Shown one piece after another: positions 35,020 to 43,774 of a stretch of DNA of 64,000 bases; the first letter of the stretch is position 1, and each line of letters opens with the position of its first letter. The position numbers and the translations under genes are program-made. The notes beneath the pieces were generated by a model, which saw only the letters and a program-made list of their open reading frames with translations, did not search any database and had not been told where the DNA came from. The DNA is from Saccharopolyspora_C sp047200635 (GTDB lineage: Bacteria > Actinomycetota > Actinomycetes > Mycobacteriales > Pseudonocardiaceae): positions 79,820 through 143,819 of the forward strand of contig NZ_JBJZOI010000019.1 in assembly GCF_047200635.1 (NCBI RefSeq), in the 5' to 3' direction.

Positions 35020-36234
35020 GTGCGCCCGGGGGTGATGCTGCTCCGCGTGGCCGACGCCTACCTCCTCCCGATCCGCAACGCCGCGGTGCTGTTCCCGCTG
35101 CTCGCCTTCGTCCTGCTGGTCCCGGTGGCCGTGGTGCTCTACCGCAGGCACGGGGTGATGCGGTGGTGGGCGCTGTCGTTCTACGCCTTCCTCTACTACC
35201 TGATCACCGCCTACTGCCTGGTGCTGATGCCGCTGCCCGGCGCCTCCGTGGACGTGTGTCGCCGGTACCCGCTGATGGGCGACTGGCAGCTGGTTCCGGG
35301 CAACACCTTCCGGGACGTGTGGAAGGAGGCGGAGCACCGGATCACCCTCGGCGACCTGGTGCTGCACAACCCGGCGGTGATCGAGACCGGGTTCAACCTG
35401 CTCCTGCTGCTGCCGCTGGGGATCTTCCTGCGCTACCACTTCCGGCGCGGGCCGCTGAGCTCTCTCGCGGTGGCGGCCGGGGTCGCGCTCTCGTTCGAGG
35501 TGACCCAGGGGACCGGCGTCTTCGGGATCTACGAGTGCCCGTACCGGTTGTTCGACGTGGACGACCTGCTGGTGAACACGGCCGGGGCGATGATCGGCTG
35601 GTGGCTCGGGGGGCAGGTGGGCCGACTGCTGCCGAGCCTGAACTCGTTGGACGAACGGGTGCTGGCGCGGCACCCCGTCCCGTTCGGCCGGCGGGCCGTC
35701 GCGCTGCTGCTGGACCTCAGCGGAGCGGGCGTGCTCGCCGCGCTCGCGCTGCTGCTGGCGCTCGGGCTGGGACTGCCGGCGTGGTGGGGCCCGGTGGCGG
35801 TGCTGCTCGGCTGGTTCGTCGCGCTGCCCGCGTGGACCGGTGCGACTCCGGGCAAGCGCCTGCTGCTGCTGGAGCTCGTCGACGCCGAGGGGCGGCGGCC
35901 CGGGCCGGGGCGCTTGCTGCTGCGCGCCGTGGTGCTGGCGCTGCCGTTCCTGCCGCCGCTGCTGCTGGTGCTGCTGGCCCTCGGCACCGCTCCGGGCGCG
36001 CTCGCCGACCTGGTCCGGCTGGCCGGCGCGGGAGAGATCGACGGCGAGGTGCTGCGGCTCGCGGTCTTCGCGGGTCTGCTCGGCTGCGCCTCGCTGAGCT
36101 TCGTCGCGCTCTACGCCCTCGTGGTGCGCTTCCACCCGGCGGACCGCGGCATCCACGACCTCGTCTCCGGCGTCCGCAACCGCGCCCTGCCGCACCGCGC
36201 CACCACCACCCACGAGCACCGGGCGGACGCCTAG
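35020..36234 (+). CDS. VanZ-RDD fusion membrane protein
   Basis: A 404-residue membrane protein. The N-terminal ~200 residues are VanZ-like, with LVPGNTFRDVW, FNLLLLLPLGIFLRY, SFEVTQGTG and FDVDDLLVNTAGA. The C-terminal ~190 residues are an RDD domain: the Arg at the start of a helix (FGRRAVALLLDL), then WTGATPGKRLLLLELVD, and a final Asp in HPADRGIHDLVSG. VanZ-like proteins confer low-level teicoplanin resistance in some hosts; the role here is unknown. Start may also be the ATG at 35035. Confidence 0.88.
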   Translation: MRPGVMLLRVADAYLLPIRNAAVLFPLLAFVLLVPVAVVLYRRHGVMRWWALSFYAFLYYLITAYCLVLMPLPGASVDVCRRYPLMGDWQLVPGNTFRDVWKEAEHRITLGDLVLHNPAVIETGFNLLLLLPLGIFLRYHFRRGPLSSLAVAAGVALSFEVTQGTGVFGIYECPYRLFDVDDLLVNTAGAMIGWWLGGQVGRLLPSLNSLDERVLARHPVPFGRRAVALLLDLSGAGVLAALALLLALGLGLPAWWGPVAVLLGWFVALPAWTGATPGKRLLLLELVDAEGRRPGPGRLLLRAVVLALPFLPPLLLVLLALGTAPGALADLVRLAGAGEIDGEVLRLAVFAGLLGCASLSFVALYALVVRFHPADRGIHDLVSGVRNRALPHRATTTHEHRADA

Positions 36235-36261
36235 CCCCGCGCACGAGCGGTTCGCCGGCGC

Positions 36262-37425
36262 TCACGGCTCCAGCGCTACGACGAGGCCGCGGATCTGGTA
36301 GCCGCTGATGGCCTCGTTGAACGACACGCTCGGGGCCCGCACCATCCGCACCGGCAACCGCAGGAGCCGGTGCAGGAACACGTCGGTCTCCAGCACCGCG
36401 AGGTGCGCGCCGGGGCACTTGTGCGCGCCGTCGCCGAAGGACAGCCCGGCGGCGCCGCTGGAGATCGTCCGCCCCGGCCGCAGCTCCAGCGGCTCGGCGC
36501 CGACCTCGGCCGCGTCGGCGTTGGCCTCGTCGAGCAGCAGCTCCACCACCGTCCCGGCGGGAATCGGCTCCTGACCGGGAATGTCCACGGTGGCGGTGGT
36601 GCGGCGCCGCAGCCGCCCGATCACCGGCTCCAGGCGCAGGATCTCGTGCAGCAGCGCCACCCGGTCCGGCTCCTCGGAATCCAGGTAGCGGCAGCGGAGC
36701 TCGTCGTCGGTCAGCAGGTGCCAGGCCGCGAGGGTCACGAACTCCCGCGTCGTCACCATGCCCGCGGCGGCGAACGCGATGCACTCGCCCAGGACCTCCG
36801 CGCCGGAGCAGCCGTCGTCGAGCAGGTGCGAGATCAGGTCGTCGCGGCGTGCCCGGCGTCGCGCCCGCACCGCCGGAGCGACGTCGCGGAGGTAGATCGC
36901 GCCCCAGTTCCGGGACTGCCGCCAGGCCCAGCGGAGCCCGTTCACGCTGGTGAAACCGGGTGAGTCGAACTCGTCGGGGAAGAACCGCTCCAACCTGCCC
37001 CGGATCCCGGGGCGGCTCCCGGTCAGGCCGATGACGGCGGCGGTCACGCCGATCGAGAGCTCGAAACCCAGGTCCGAGAGCTCCGCGCGCCCGTCCCGGC
37101 GCAGCACGGTCAGCTGCTCGTCGGCGATCTCGGCCATCAGGTCGCGGTAGCGCTCGTCCACGCGGCGCGGGGTGAAGAACCGCGCGGTCCGCCGGCGGTC
37201 CTCGCGGTGCTCCGGGCCATCCCGGTAGAGCACCGGGCGGCGCAGCCGCGCCGGCATCCGCCGCATCGTCTCGACGCCGAGCCCGGCCTGCACGGTATCG
37301 GTGCTGCGCAGCAGCGCGCGTGCCGCCGCGTGCCCGCGAACCTGCCGCACCCCACCGGCCTCCGCCGGGCGACCCGAGCGCTCCACCTTGCGCGCCACGT
37401 CCCACCTCCGCTGATGCCTGCGCAT
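36262..37425 (-). CDS. Cytochrome P450
   Basis: A 387-residue P450. The haem ligand loop is FGDGAHKCPGAHLA, the I-helix oxygen-binding segment AAAGMVTTREF and the K-helix ExxR motif EILRLEP. Length is near the bacterial class I norm (400). It would need ferredoxin and reductase partners, none of which is encoded here. The I-helix has T-T-R where A-G-x-(D/E)-T is usual, so proton delivery may differ. The next gene upstream on the same strand is a GntR regulator, 52 bases away, a possible controller. Confidence 0.92.
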   Translation of the reverse strand: MRRHQRRWDVARKVERSGRPAEAGGVRQVRGHAAARALLRSTDTVQAGLGVETMRRMPARLRRPVLYRDGPEHREDRRRTARFFTPRRVDERYRDLMAEIADEQLTVLRRDGRAELSDLGFELSIGVTAAVIGLTGSRPGIRGRLERFFPDEFDSPGFTSVNGLRWAWRQSRNWGAIYLRDVAPAVRARRRARRDDLISHLLDDGCSGAEVLGECIAFAAAGMVTTREFVTLAAWHLLTDDELRCRYLDSEEPDRVALLHEILRLEPVIGRLRRRTTATVDIPGQEPIPAGTVVELLLDEANADAAEVGAEPLELRPGRTISSGAAGLSFGDGAHKCPGAHLAVLETDVFLHRLLRLPVRMVRAPSVSFNEAISGYQIRGLVVALEP

Positions 37426-37477
37426 CCTGAGTAGCAGGCGAGGCGGTGCGCGCCCATAGCCCGACCGGGGCAGGGCG

Positions 37478-38218
37478 TTACTCGGCGCCCCAGCGGTAGC
37501 GGAGCTCGCCGCTGTGGCCGGGCAGCTTCATGTCGTTGAGCTCCACCACCCGGTCGCCGCTCCACGAGGTGCGGCGGACCAGCAGCAGCGGACCGCCGCT
37601 CAGCCCCAGCGCCCGGCGCTCGTGCTCCTCCGGCATGGCGGCGGTGACGACCTCCTGGTGCTCGGTGACCGGATGTCCCAGCTCGGCCAGCCGGGCGTGG
37701 ACGCCGCCCGGCCCGGTGTCCTGCCGTTCCAGGGCGGTGTGCGCGGTGAGCTGCCTCGGCAGCCGGGAGACCGCGAGCATCACGGGGTGGTCGTCGGCGA
37801 ACATGATCCGGTCCCGGACGCACACCTCGTCGATCTCCTCGATCCCGAAGGTCCCGGCGAACTCCTGCGCCGGCTCGAACCAGACCCGCACCGAGGACGT
37901 CGCGGCGAACCCCTGCGCGACGGCCTCGCCGAGGAAGGCGGCCTCGTTCCGGTCGCGGCGGTCGCGGCTCAGCCGCTCGCGCGCCTCCAGGCGGTGCACG
38001 ACGCGCGGCGGGGCGACCAGGGCGCCGATCCCGTGGCGCAGCTGGGCCAACCCCGAGTCCCGCAGCGTCGCGATGGCCTGCCGGACCTCGCTCCGGCTCG
38101 CACCGAACCGGCTGATCAGCTCGGGTTCGCTCGGCAGGCGCTCGCCGACCTTCCAGACCTGGGCGCGGATCTCGTCCCGCAGCACCTCGGCGATCTTCTC
38201 GTGATCCGCCCCGCTCAT
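37478..38218 (-). CDS. GntR-family transcriptional regulator (HutC/UTRA type)
   Basis: A 246-residue regulator. The N-terminal winged helix has GERLPSEPELISRFGASRSEV and AIATLRDSGLAQLRHGIGA; the C-terminal ~160 residues form a UTRA ligand-binding domain (ending LLLVRRTSWSGDRVVELNDM). The ATG at 38218 begins the HTH and is preferred to the longer frame. It lies upstream of the P450 gene in the same orientation and may control it and itself. Its ligand is unknown. Confidence 0.9.
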   Translation of the reverse strand: MSGADHEKIAEVLRDEIRAQVWKVGERLPSEPELISRFGASRSEVRQAIATLRDSGLAQLRHGIGALVAPPRVVHRLEARERLSRDRRDRNEAAFLGEAVAQGFAATSSVRVWFEPAQEFAGTFGIEEIDEVCVRDRIMFADDHPVMLAVSRLPRQLTAHTALERQDTGPGGVHARLAELGHPVTEHQEVVTAAMPEEHERRALGLSGGPLLLVRRTSWSGDRVVELNDMKLPGHSGELRYRWGAE

Positions 38219-38380
38219 CCCCACCTCCGCGCGTCGCTGCTGGCGGCCCGATCCTCGCACCGCGCGGCGCCAGCGGGCGGGAACCGCCCCGGGCGTGGCC
38301 GGGTGATCGGGCCCGCTTCGCCGTGCGTTCGCCGGGCGAGACGGCGCCGCAGGAGGACGACACATCCGCGTCGCGGGCCG

Positions 38381-38437
38381 CTACGCCGCTCGGGACGCGG
38401 CCAGCGGGCGCACGGCAACGGCTTCACGAACTTCGGG
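38381..38437 (+). repeat. Copy A of a 57-bp direct repeat
   Basis: Bases 38381-38437 match 43131-43187 at 52 of 57 positions in the same orientation. The shared core includes CGGCCAGCGGGCG and ACGGCAACGGCTTCA. Copy A ends where the aldo-keto reductase remnant begins. It is not a tRNA end or a simple palindrome. Confidence 0.85.
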
Positions 38438-38632
38438 CGCTACGGCGACACCGGCCGGGCGACGAGCATCGCCACCGCGCACGCCACGGGCGTCACCCTG
38501 ATCGACACCGACGGTTTCCACGGAGTCGGGCAGCACGAACTGCTGCCGGCCGAAACCCCGCGCGACCGCGACGGCTATCGGCTGAGCGTCGAGTTCGGTG
38601 TCCTCGCGGCGACCCGCTATCGGCGGGACTGA
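38438..38632 (+). pseudogene. Aldo/keto reductase N-terminal remnant
   Basis: About 65 codons resemble the start of an aldo/keto reductase: YGDTGRATSIATAHATGVTL, IDTDGFHGVGQHELL and YRLSVEFG. Compare the family pattern with SIATIHAAL, GVTLIDTADFYG, GHNE and QLSVKFG. The cofactor and catalytic parts that should follow are missing and a stop occurs at 38632. The beginning is replaced by the 57-bp repeat. A nonfunctional fragment. Confidence 0.6.
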
Positions 38633-38654
38633 CCTCCGCGCGGACAGCCGACCA

Positions 38655-40370
38655 CTACTCGGCCACGCTGACCATGAACTGCTCCCAGATCTTCTCGGCC
38701 GTGGCTTCGCCCGCCAGCGGGCGCCCGTCCGCGTCGACGAGCGGCAGGGGCTTGTTCTCCGCATCGGAGGCGCTGAGCACGATCGACGTCGCGTGCCGGG
38801 CGGTGAACCCGTTGGCCCACGCCGTCATCGAGTAGTAGCGCCCGGATTCGAGAGCCGCCGCACGCGAGTACTTCGTCGGCCAGAGCGTGCTGGTGATGGC
38901 GCCCGCCACGCGCCGGGTGTCGCCGTCGAAAGCGGGTCGGGACCGCGGGGCGGCGGAGAAGATCTCGCGGCCGTCCTGGTCCACGATCGCGGCGAGGAAG
39001 TGCGGGCGGGCCCGGTGACCGTCGACGAGCGTGGCGTAGGCGGTCGCGAAATCGGTCGCGCTCAGCGGATGTTCGCCCGCGAGCAGTTCGGCGACCTCGG
39101 TCCGGCCCGCCTCGTCGTCGAGCAGCCCGAGCCGGATCGCGGTGTCCCGGACGGAGTCCGGGTCGATCGGGGAGACCTGCGACGACTCGGCGCAGTCCCG
39201 CCCGTCGCACGGCCAGACGGCGGACGGGCCGGAACGCGCCTGCGCCACGCGGACCACGGGATCCACCGCCGTGCCGGGGTGTTGCGGAGCGGCGGCCCAG
39301 TCGTAGCCGCCGATGGTCTCGGTGCCGCTGTGGTACGCGCGCACCGCGCCGGTTCCCGGTTCGACCGAGACCAGCGCGGCGTGCAGGCCGGGGTTGCCGA
39401 TGTCGGTGACGACGTCCTCGGCGACCCGCTGGGCGTCGGCGTCCACGGTGGTGACGAGCGTGGCGCCGTTGCGCTGGAGCAGGTCCTCGGTGAAACCGGC
39501 GCGTTCGGCTTCCGCCAGCGCGAGCTGCCGCACGTGGTAGGTGGGGCCGCTGGTGTTCTCCTGCTTCCACTCGGTGCGGCCACGGGTCTCCGGCAGCCGC
39601 ATGTCCGCTGTGGCCTCGACGAGGCCGTGCCGCCGCATCTGCCCGGCGACGTACTCCCACCGCGCCCGCCCCTGCTCCGGGTCGTACGCCGGGTCGTTCT
39701 CGGTGGGACGCTGCACCATTCCGGCCAGCAGCGCGGACTCGCTCGGGTCGAGGTCGCGGGGGAGCTTCCCGAAGTACGCCTCGGCGGCGGCGTGGATCCC
39801 GTAGGCGCCGCGACCGTAGTAGGCGGTGTTCAAGTAGGCCTTGAGGATGTCGTCCTTGGACAGCTCGTTGGTCACCTTGAACGCGAGCACCACCTCTTTG
39901 AACTTCCGGGAGTAGCTGTGCTCGTCGGCGCCGGTGGCGAGCTTGATGTACTGCTGGGTGATCGTGGAACCGCCCCCGGGGCTGCCCGTCGCCTGCGCCC
40001 ACATCGCCCGGAGGATGCCCGTCACGTCGAAACCCGGGTTGCGGTAGAACGAGATGTCCTCGGCGGCGAGGGTGGCGTCGCGCATCGACCGCGACACCTC
40101 CGCGTGCAGGTCCTCCACCATCGTCCGGTCGCCGGAGGACGGCACGATCCGCGTCATCTCAGTTCGGTCGGAGTACAGCACCGCCACGGACTTGTTCGTC
40201 TCCGCCGCGATCATCCGAGGATCCGGGGTGGGCCAGATCCAGTAGCCGACCCCGAAGGCGACGGCGCCGACGAGCAGCACAGCGCCCACGACGCCGAGCA
40301 CGATCCTGCGCGCCGTCCGCCACGGCCGCCTCTCCCGTCCGGCACCCCGCTCGTCCACCGCACCGCTCAC
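38655..40370 (-). CDS. Class A penicillin-binding protein with intact GT51 and degenerate transpeptidase domain
   Basis: A 571-residue membrane-anchored protein. A cytoplasmic Arg-rich tail and one helix (about 21-45) precede a GT51 glycosyltransferase domain with AAEDISFYRNPGFD, GGSTITQQYIK and RKFKEVVLA, all required for lipid II polymerisation. The ~330-residue C-terminal half aligns with a PBP transpeptidase, but the SxxK region reads QHPGTAVDPVVR, no SxN is evident, and the KTG position reads WANGFTARHA. The protein probably only polymerises glycan. GTG start at 40370 with AAGGAG upstream. It lies between two 57-bp direct repeats. Confidence 0.85.
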   Translation of the reverse strand: MSGAVDERGAGRERRPWRTARRIVLGVVGAVLLVGAVAFGVGYWIWPTPDPRMIAAETNKSVAVLYSDRTEMTRIVPSSGDRTMVEDLHAEVSRSMRDATLAAEDISFYRNPGFDVTGILRAMWAQATGSPGGGSTITQQYIKLATGADEHSYSRKFKEVVLAFKVTNELSKDDILKAYLNTAYYGRGAYGIHAAAEAYFGKLPRDLDPSESALLAGMVQRPTENDPAYDPEQGRARWEYVAGQMRRHGLVEATADMRLPETRGRTEWKQENTSGPTYHVRQLALAEAERAGFTEDLLQRNGATLVTTVDADAQRVAEDVVTDIGNPGLHAALVSVEPGTGAVRAYHSGTETIGGYDWAAAPQHPGTAVDPVVRVAQARSGPSAVWPCDGRDCAESSQVSPIDPDSVRDTAIRLGLLDDEAGRTEVAELLAGEHPLSATDFATAYATLVDGHRARPHFLAAIVDQDGREIFSAAPRSRPAFDGDTRRVAGAITSTLWPTKYSRAAALESGRYYSMTAWANGFTARHATSIVLSASDAENKPLPLVDADGRPLAGEATAEKIWEQFMVSVAE

Positions 40371-40675
40371 GCGTTCCCCGCTCCTTCGTTCCCCCGGACG
40401 ACGGCCTGACCCGGTACGGGCCGGAGCCGCGCCGGACCACCGACGCCACCGATCATGGTCGGATTCGCGGGGGCGTGCCTCGGCCGTTCGGCCGGGAAGC
40501 GGTTCCCGCTTCCCGCTGAGCGGTCGGGTTCGCACCCCCGCCGGGAGTCGGGCGCAGCGAGGATTCCTGAACGGTGCACCCGCGGCGGCGCGATGGAGAT
40601 CATCCCCCGTCACGGCCCGGCGATCTCGAACACGCGCGAATCCTGGCGGTCGCGGCTATCGGTCCCGCGAAAGCG

Positions 40676-40715
40676 GACCGGCTCCCCGACGTTCCAGGAC
40701 GTCGGGGAGCCGGTC
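40676..40715 (-). terminator. Perfect 17-bp hairpin terminator
   Basis: Bases 40676-40692 and 40699-40715 are exact reverse complements around a 6-base loop, 15 bases past the stop of the Pro-rich secreted peptide gene. The ~300 bases between this hairpin and the PBP start (40371-40675) hold no gene, only the PBP promoter region. Confidence 0.8.
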
Positions 40716-40730
40716 AGATCGGGCGATCGG

Positions 40731-41036
40731 TCACTCGCCCGCCGGCTTCCCGGGGACGTGGGGAGTGCCGGGCTCCACCTCGATCGGCAGCGTGTGGGCC
40801 GGCTTTCCGGGGACGTGGGGAGTGCCCGGCTCCACCGGGACGGGCTGCGAGCAGTCGATCGGCTTGCCCGGCTGGTCCTGCGCCTCGCCGGACTCCACCG
40901 GGACGGACTGCGAGCACCCGATAGGCGGGGTCGGCTCGGCGTCCGACCCGGCGAACGCGACGGCACCGCCCGCGCCACCGAGAACGACAGCGAGCCCAGC
41001 GGCGGCGACGACGACCTTCTTGCGCAGAGTGTTCAT
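40731..41036 (-). CDS. Secreted Pro-rich repeat peptide
   Basis: A 101-residue protein with a signal peptide (NTLRKKVVVAAAGLAVVLGG, cleavage near AFAGS). The mature ~70 residues consist of three related ~20-residue units: IGCSQSVPVESGEAQDQPGK, IDCSQPVPVEPGTPHVPGK and a third ending with the same VEPGTPHVPGKPA. The first two units each carry one Cys, possibly disulphide-bonded. No family is recognised. It is divergent from the two-component system gene at 41243 and is a good candidate for its target. GGAAAGGAAA precedes the start. Confidence 0.7.
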   Translation of the reverse strand: MNTLRKKVVVAAAGLAVVLGGAGGAVAFAGSDAEPTPPIGCSQSVPVESGEAQDQPGKPIDCSQPVPVEPGTPHVPGKPAHTLPIEVEPGTPHVPGKPAGE

Positions 41037-41242
41037 GGGATTTTCCTTTCCTGGTGCGGGAACCCGCCCGGCGGCCGATCCGCGGGGGGTGAACCTCGGC
41101 GGTGCGCCGCGTTCGGAACCAATGCAGCCAGAAGGGGGTTATCGCGAGTGTCTGGCGATCTCCATATGTCCGCCATATGTTGCGGGGCGGACCATGTGCA
41201 CGCTCCCGACAAGAGGAGCGCGAGCGCGGAAAGGGCGGCACA

Positions 41243-41908
41243 GTGCGGGTGCTGGTAGTGGAGGACGAGGACTTCCTCGCCGAGGCGTTGCGGTCCGGTC
41301 TGAACAAGGAAGGAATTGCAGTCGACGTCGCAGGGGACGGGATGACGGCGCTGGAGAGCATCGCGGTCAACGATTACGACGTGATGGTGCTGGACCGGGA
41401 CCTCCCCGGAGTGCACGGAGACGACGTCTGCCGGCAGGTGGTCGCCGAACACCCCGAATGCCGCATCCTGATGTTGACCGCCGCCGGGCGCCTCGCCGAC
41501 AAGGTCGACGGACTCTCCCTCGGTTCGGACGACTACCTGGTCAAACCGTTCGACCTCCCCGAACTCGTCGCCCGGCTGCACGCCCTGCGCCGCCGCACCG
41601 CCCCCGCCGCACCGCCCGTGCTGCACCACGCCGACCTTCGGCTCGACTCCGCGCGCCGCGACTCGCACCGCGGCGACCGGCCGCTCCGGTTGACCCGGAA
41701 GGAGTTCGCCGTCCTGGAACTGCTCATGCGCGCGGACGGCGCGGTGCTCAGCGCCGAGCAGCTGCTGGAGAAGGCGTGGGACGAACACGCCGACCCGTTC
41801 ACCAACGCCGTCCGCATCACCGTCTCCACGTTGCGCCGCAAGCTCGGCGACCCGCCGATCCTGCACACCGCCACCGGGGTCGGCTACTACCTGGGGACCC
41901 CCGCATGA
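41243..41908 (+). CDS. OmpR-family response regulator
   Basis: A 221-residue regulator. The receiver domain has VVEDEDFLAEAL, phospho-acceptor Asp in VMVLDRDLPG, Thr in LMLTAAG and Lys in LVKPFD; the winged helix has RLTRKEFAVLELLM and VRITVSTLRRKLG. Start GTG at 41243 follows AAAGGG. The stop overlaps the sensor kinase start by 4 bases. It is divergent from the Pro-rich secreted peptide gene with a 206-base shared promoter region. Confidence 0.92.
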   Translation: MRVLVVEDEDFLAEALRSGLNKEGIAVDVAGDGMTALESIAVNDYDVMVLDRDLPGVHGDDVCRQVVAEHPECRILMLTAAGRLADKVDGLSLGSDDYLVKPFDLPELVARLHALRRRTAPAAPPVLHHADLRLDSARRDSHRGDRPLRLTRKEFAVLELLMRADGAVLSAEQLLEKAWDEHADPFTNAVRITVSTLRRKLGDPPILHTATGVGYYLGTPA

Positions 41909-43065
41909 GCATCTCGGCGACGCTGCGGCGCAGCCGGATGTCGATCCGGGTCCGGCTCACCCTGCTGCTGGGCGGGGCGGTGCTCGCCTGCGGATCGCTG
42001 CTGCTGGCCACCGTCTACGCCCTGATGCGCTTCGTCCCGCGCTACGCCGTGTCGCCGAGCGTTGTGGTTCCACGATCAGGCGCGCTGTCGGACGACGCGG
42101 TCGCGAGGGGCCCCACCTTCCAAACGACCATCGCTACCAGGGACGACTTCCTGAACGTGCTGCTGCAGGTCTCCAGCGTCGCCCTGATCGGGCTGGCGCT
42201 GGTCGCGTTCCTGCTCGGCTGGATCATCGCCGGGCGCATCCTTGCCCCGGTCCACCGCATCGCCTCCACCGCGCGCACTGTCGCGGGCGACAACCTGCAC
42301 GAACGCATCCAGCTCGACGGCCGCCGCGACGAGTTCACCGAACTCGCCGACACCATCGACACGATGCTCGACCGGCTGCACACCAGCTTCGAAGCCCAGC
42401 AGCGCTTCGCCGCCAACGCCTCGCACGAACTGCGCACCCCGCTGGCCACCACCCGCACCATGCTGCAAGTGGCCCTCGCGCACCCTGCGGACCACGAACT
42501 CGCCGTGCTCGCCCCGAAACTGCTCGCCACCAACGACCGCAGCATCACGACCGTGGAATCCCTGCTCGCCCTGTCCCGAGCCGACCACGGCATCGCGGAC
42601 CCGCACCCCGTGGACCTCACCGAAGTCGCCGAACACGCGCTGAACCAGATCCGCGATGAAGCGGCGACGAGCGGCATCGGCCTCCGCGCCGACCTGCTCC
42701 CCGCCCGCGTGGACGGCGACCAGGACCTGCTGCACCACCTGGTGATCAATCTGCTGCAGAACGCCGTCCGCCACAACCACCCCGGCGGCAGCGCACACCT
42801 GAGCCTCGCGACGTCGGACGGCACGGCGACCCTCCGCGTCACCAACACCGGCGAACCCCTCCCCGCCGATGCCGCCGACCGGCTCTTCGAGGCGTTCCAC
42901 CGCCACCGCACCCGGACCCGCTCCCGAGGCCACGGCCTCGGCCTCACCCTCGTTCGTGCCATCGCCGACAGCCATCACGGCACCGCCACCGCCCGCCCCG
43001 ACGGCGGCCTCGCGGTCACCGTCGACCTGCCGGTGACCGCGGCTGCGGACCGCCACTCCTCGTGA
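41905..43065 (+). CDS. Sensor histidine kinase
   Basis: A 386-residue membrane kinase. Two helices (about 20-45 and 90-112) bound a short extracytoplasmic loop of only about 45 residues, followed by HAMP, the H box NASHELRTPLATTR, N box HLVINLLQNAVRHN and G2 box SRGHGLGLTLVR. The D/F region is short and weak (NTGEPLPADAADRLFEAF). The small sensor loop suggests it detects a membrane or cell-envelope cue, fitting the linked PBP and secreted peptide genes. ATG overlaps the regulator stop. Confidence 0.92.
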   Translation: MSISATLRRSRMSIRVRLTLLLGGAVLACGSLLLATVYALMRFVPRYAVSPSVVVPRSGALSDDAVARGPTFQTTIATRDDFLNVLLQVSSVALIGLALVAFLLGWIIAGRILAPVHRIASTARTVAGDNLHERIQLDGRRDEFTELADTIDTMLDRLHTSFEAQQRFAANASHELRTPLATTRTMLQVALAHPADHELAVLAPKLLATNDRSITTVESLLALSRADHGIADPHPVDLTEVAEHALNQIRDEAATSGIGLRADLLPARVDGDQDLLHHLVINLLQNAVRHNHPGGSAHLSLATSDGTATLRVTNTGEPLPADAADRLFEAFHRHRTRTRSRGHGLGLTLVRAIADSHHGTATARPDGGLAVTVDLPVTAAADRHSS

Positions 43066-43130
43066 GGCGCTCGCCGGTCGGGGGATCTGGCACGGCGGCG
43101 CGACATCACGGGGCGTCCGAGTCCGCCGCG

Positions 43131-43187
43131 CTACGCTCCTCGGGATGCGGCCAGCGGGCGTACGGCAACGGCTTCAAGAACTTCGGG
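43131..43187 (+). repeat. Copy B of the 57-bp direct repeat
   Basis: 91% identical to 38381-38437 in the same orientation. It lies 65 bases past the sensor kinase stop and covers the putative first codons of the next gene, where the island begins. Confidence 0.85.
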
Positions 43188-43774
43188 ACCGGGAACGGGA
43201 GTGGATCCGAGCTCGTCCGCGGCTCGCCCTGCGACGAGCGCTGACCGACTTCTTCCACGGGTGTGCGCTGCTGTCCTGCGGTGACGTGAGCGGTAGCGGA
43301 CTTGTCGAGCCCTATCGAAAGATCCTCACGCTCTGGGACGAGCCGACCCAGCATCGCACTGGGAGCCGCTTTGAGCGGCTGAGCTTCGAGTGCATCGAGC
43401 AGCTGCGGGTCTGCGAGCCGCTGGCCGAAGTGGCCGCCGCCCCGCAACGCCACGCGGCGCGGGACGACGCGGTGGAATCGCTGTTGGCACGGATCCCGCC
43501 GCGCGTCCTCGTCGGCCGCGACACTCCCGAAGCGCACTTCCCGATGGCGTGCCGCAACGCAACGGGTTCCTTGCTGGACGACGTCAGCACCCCGTACCGC
43601 GCGAGCTTGCTGATCACCAGCGTCGGATACTTCGAACCGGCTGAAGAACGCGAACTGCTCGCAGCGATGAGGACCCTCCGCGTCCGCTACGAGGACCAAC
43701 CCGACGACCGTCCAGCCACGGGTGAGGACATCACCCGGGAACTCCGCGCCTGGTTCGAGCTCAGATGTAGGTAA
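43145..43774 (+). CDS. Uncharacterised protein, 5' end overlapping a repeat
   Basis: A frame of 209 codons with coding-like third-position GC. The first ~14 codons come from the 57-bp repeat, so the true N-terminus may have been replaced, or a later GTG (43261) used. The body is helical and acidic (FERLSFECIEQLRVCEPLAE, DDAVESLLARIPPRVLVG, AEERELLAAMRTLRVRYED). No domain is recognised. Its 3' end overlaps the convergent gene by 14 bases. Confidence 0.5.
   Translation: MRPAGVRQRLQELRDREREWIRARPRLALRRALTDFFHGCALLSCGDVSGSGLVEPYRKILTLWDEPTQHRTGSRFERLSFECIEQLRVCEPLAEVAAAPQRHAARDDAVESLLARIPPRVLVGRDTPEAHFPMACRNATGSLLDDVSTPYRASLLITSVGYFEPAEERELLAAMRTLRVRYEDQPDDRPATGEDITRELRAWFELRCR

Noticed and set aside
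36262..38218. Natural-product cluster around the P450 and GntR genes
   Set aside because: No synthase, terpene cyclase or tailoring genes adjoin; only a P450 and a regulator are present.
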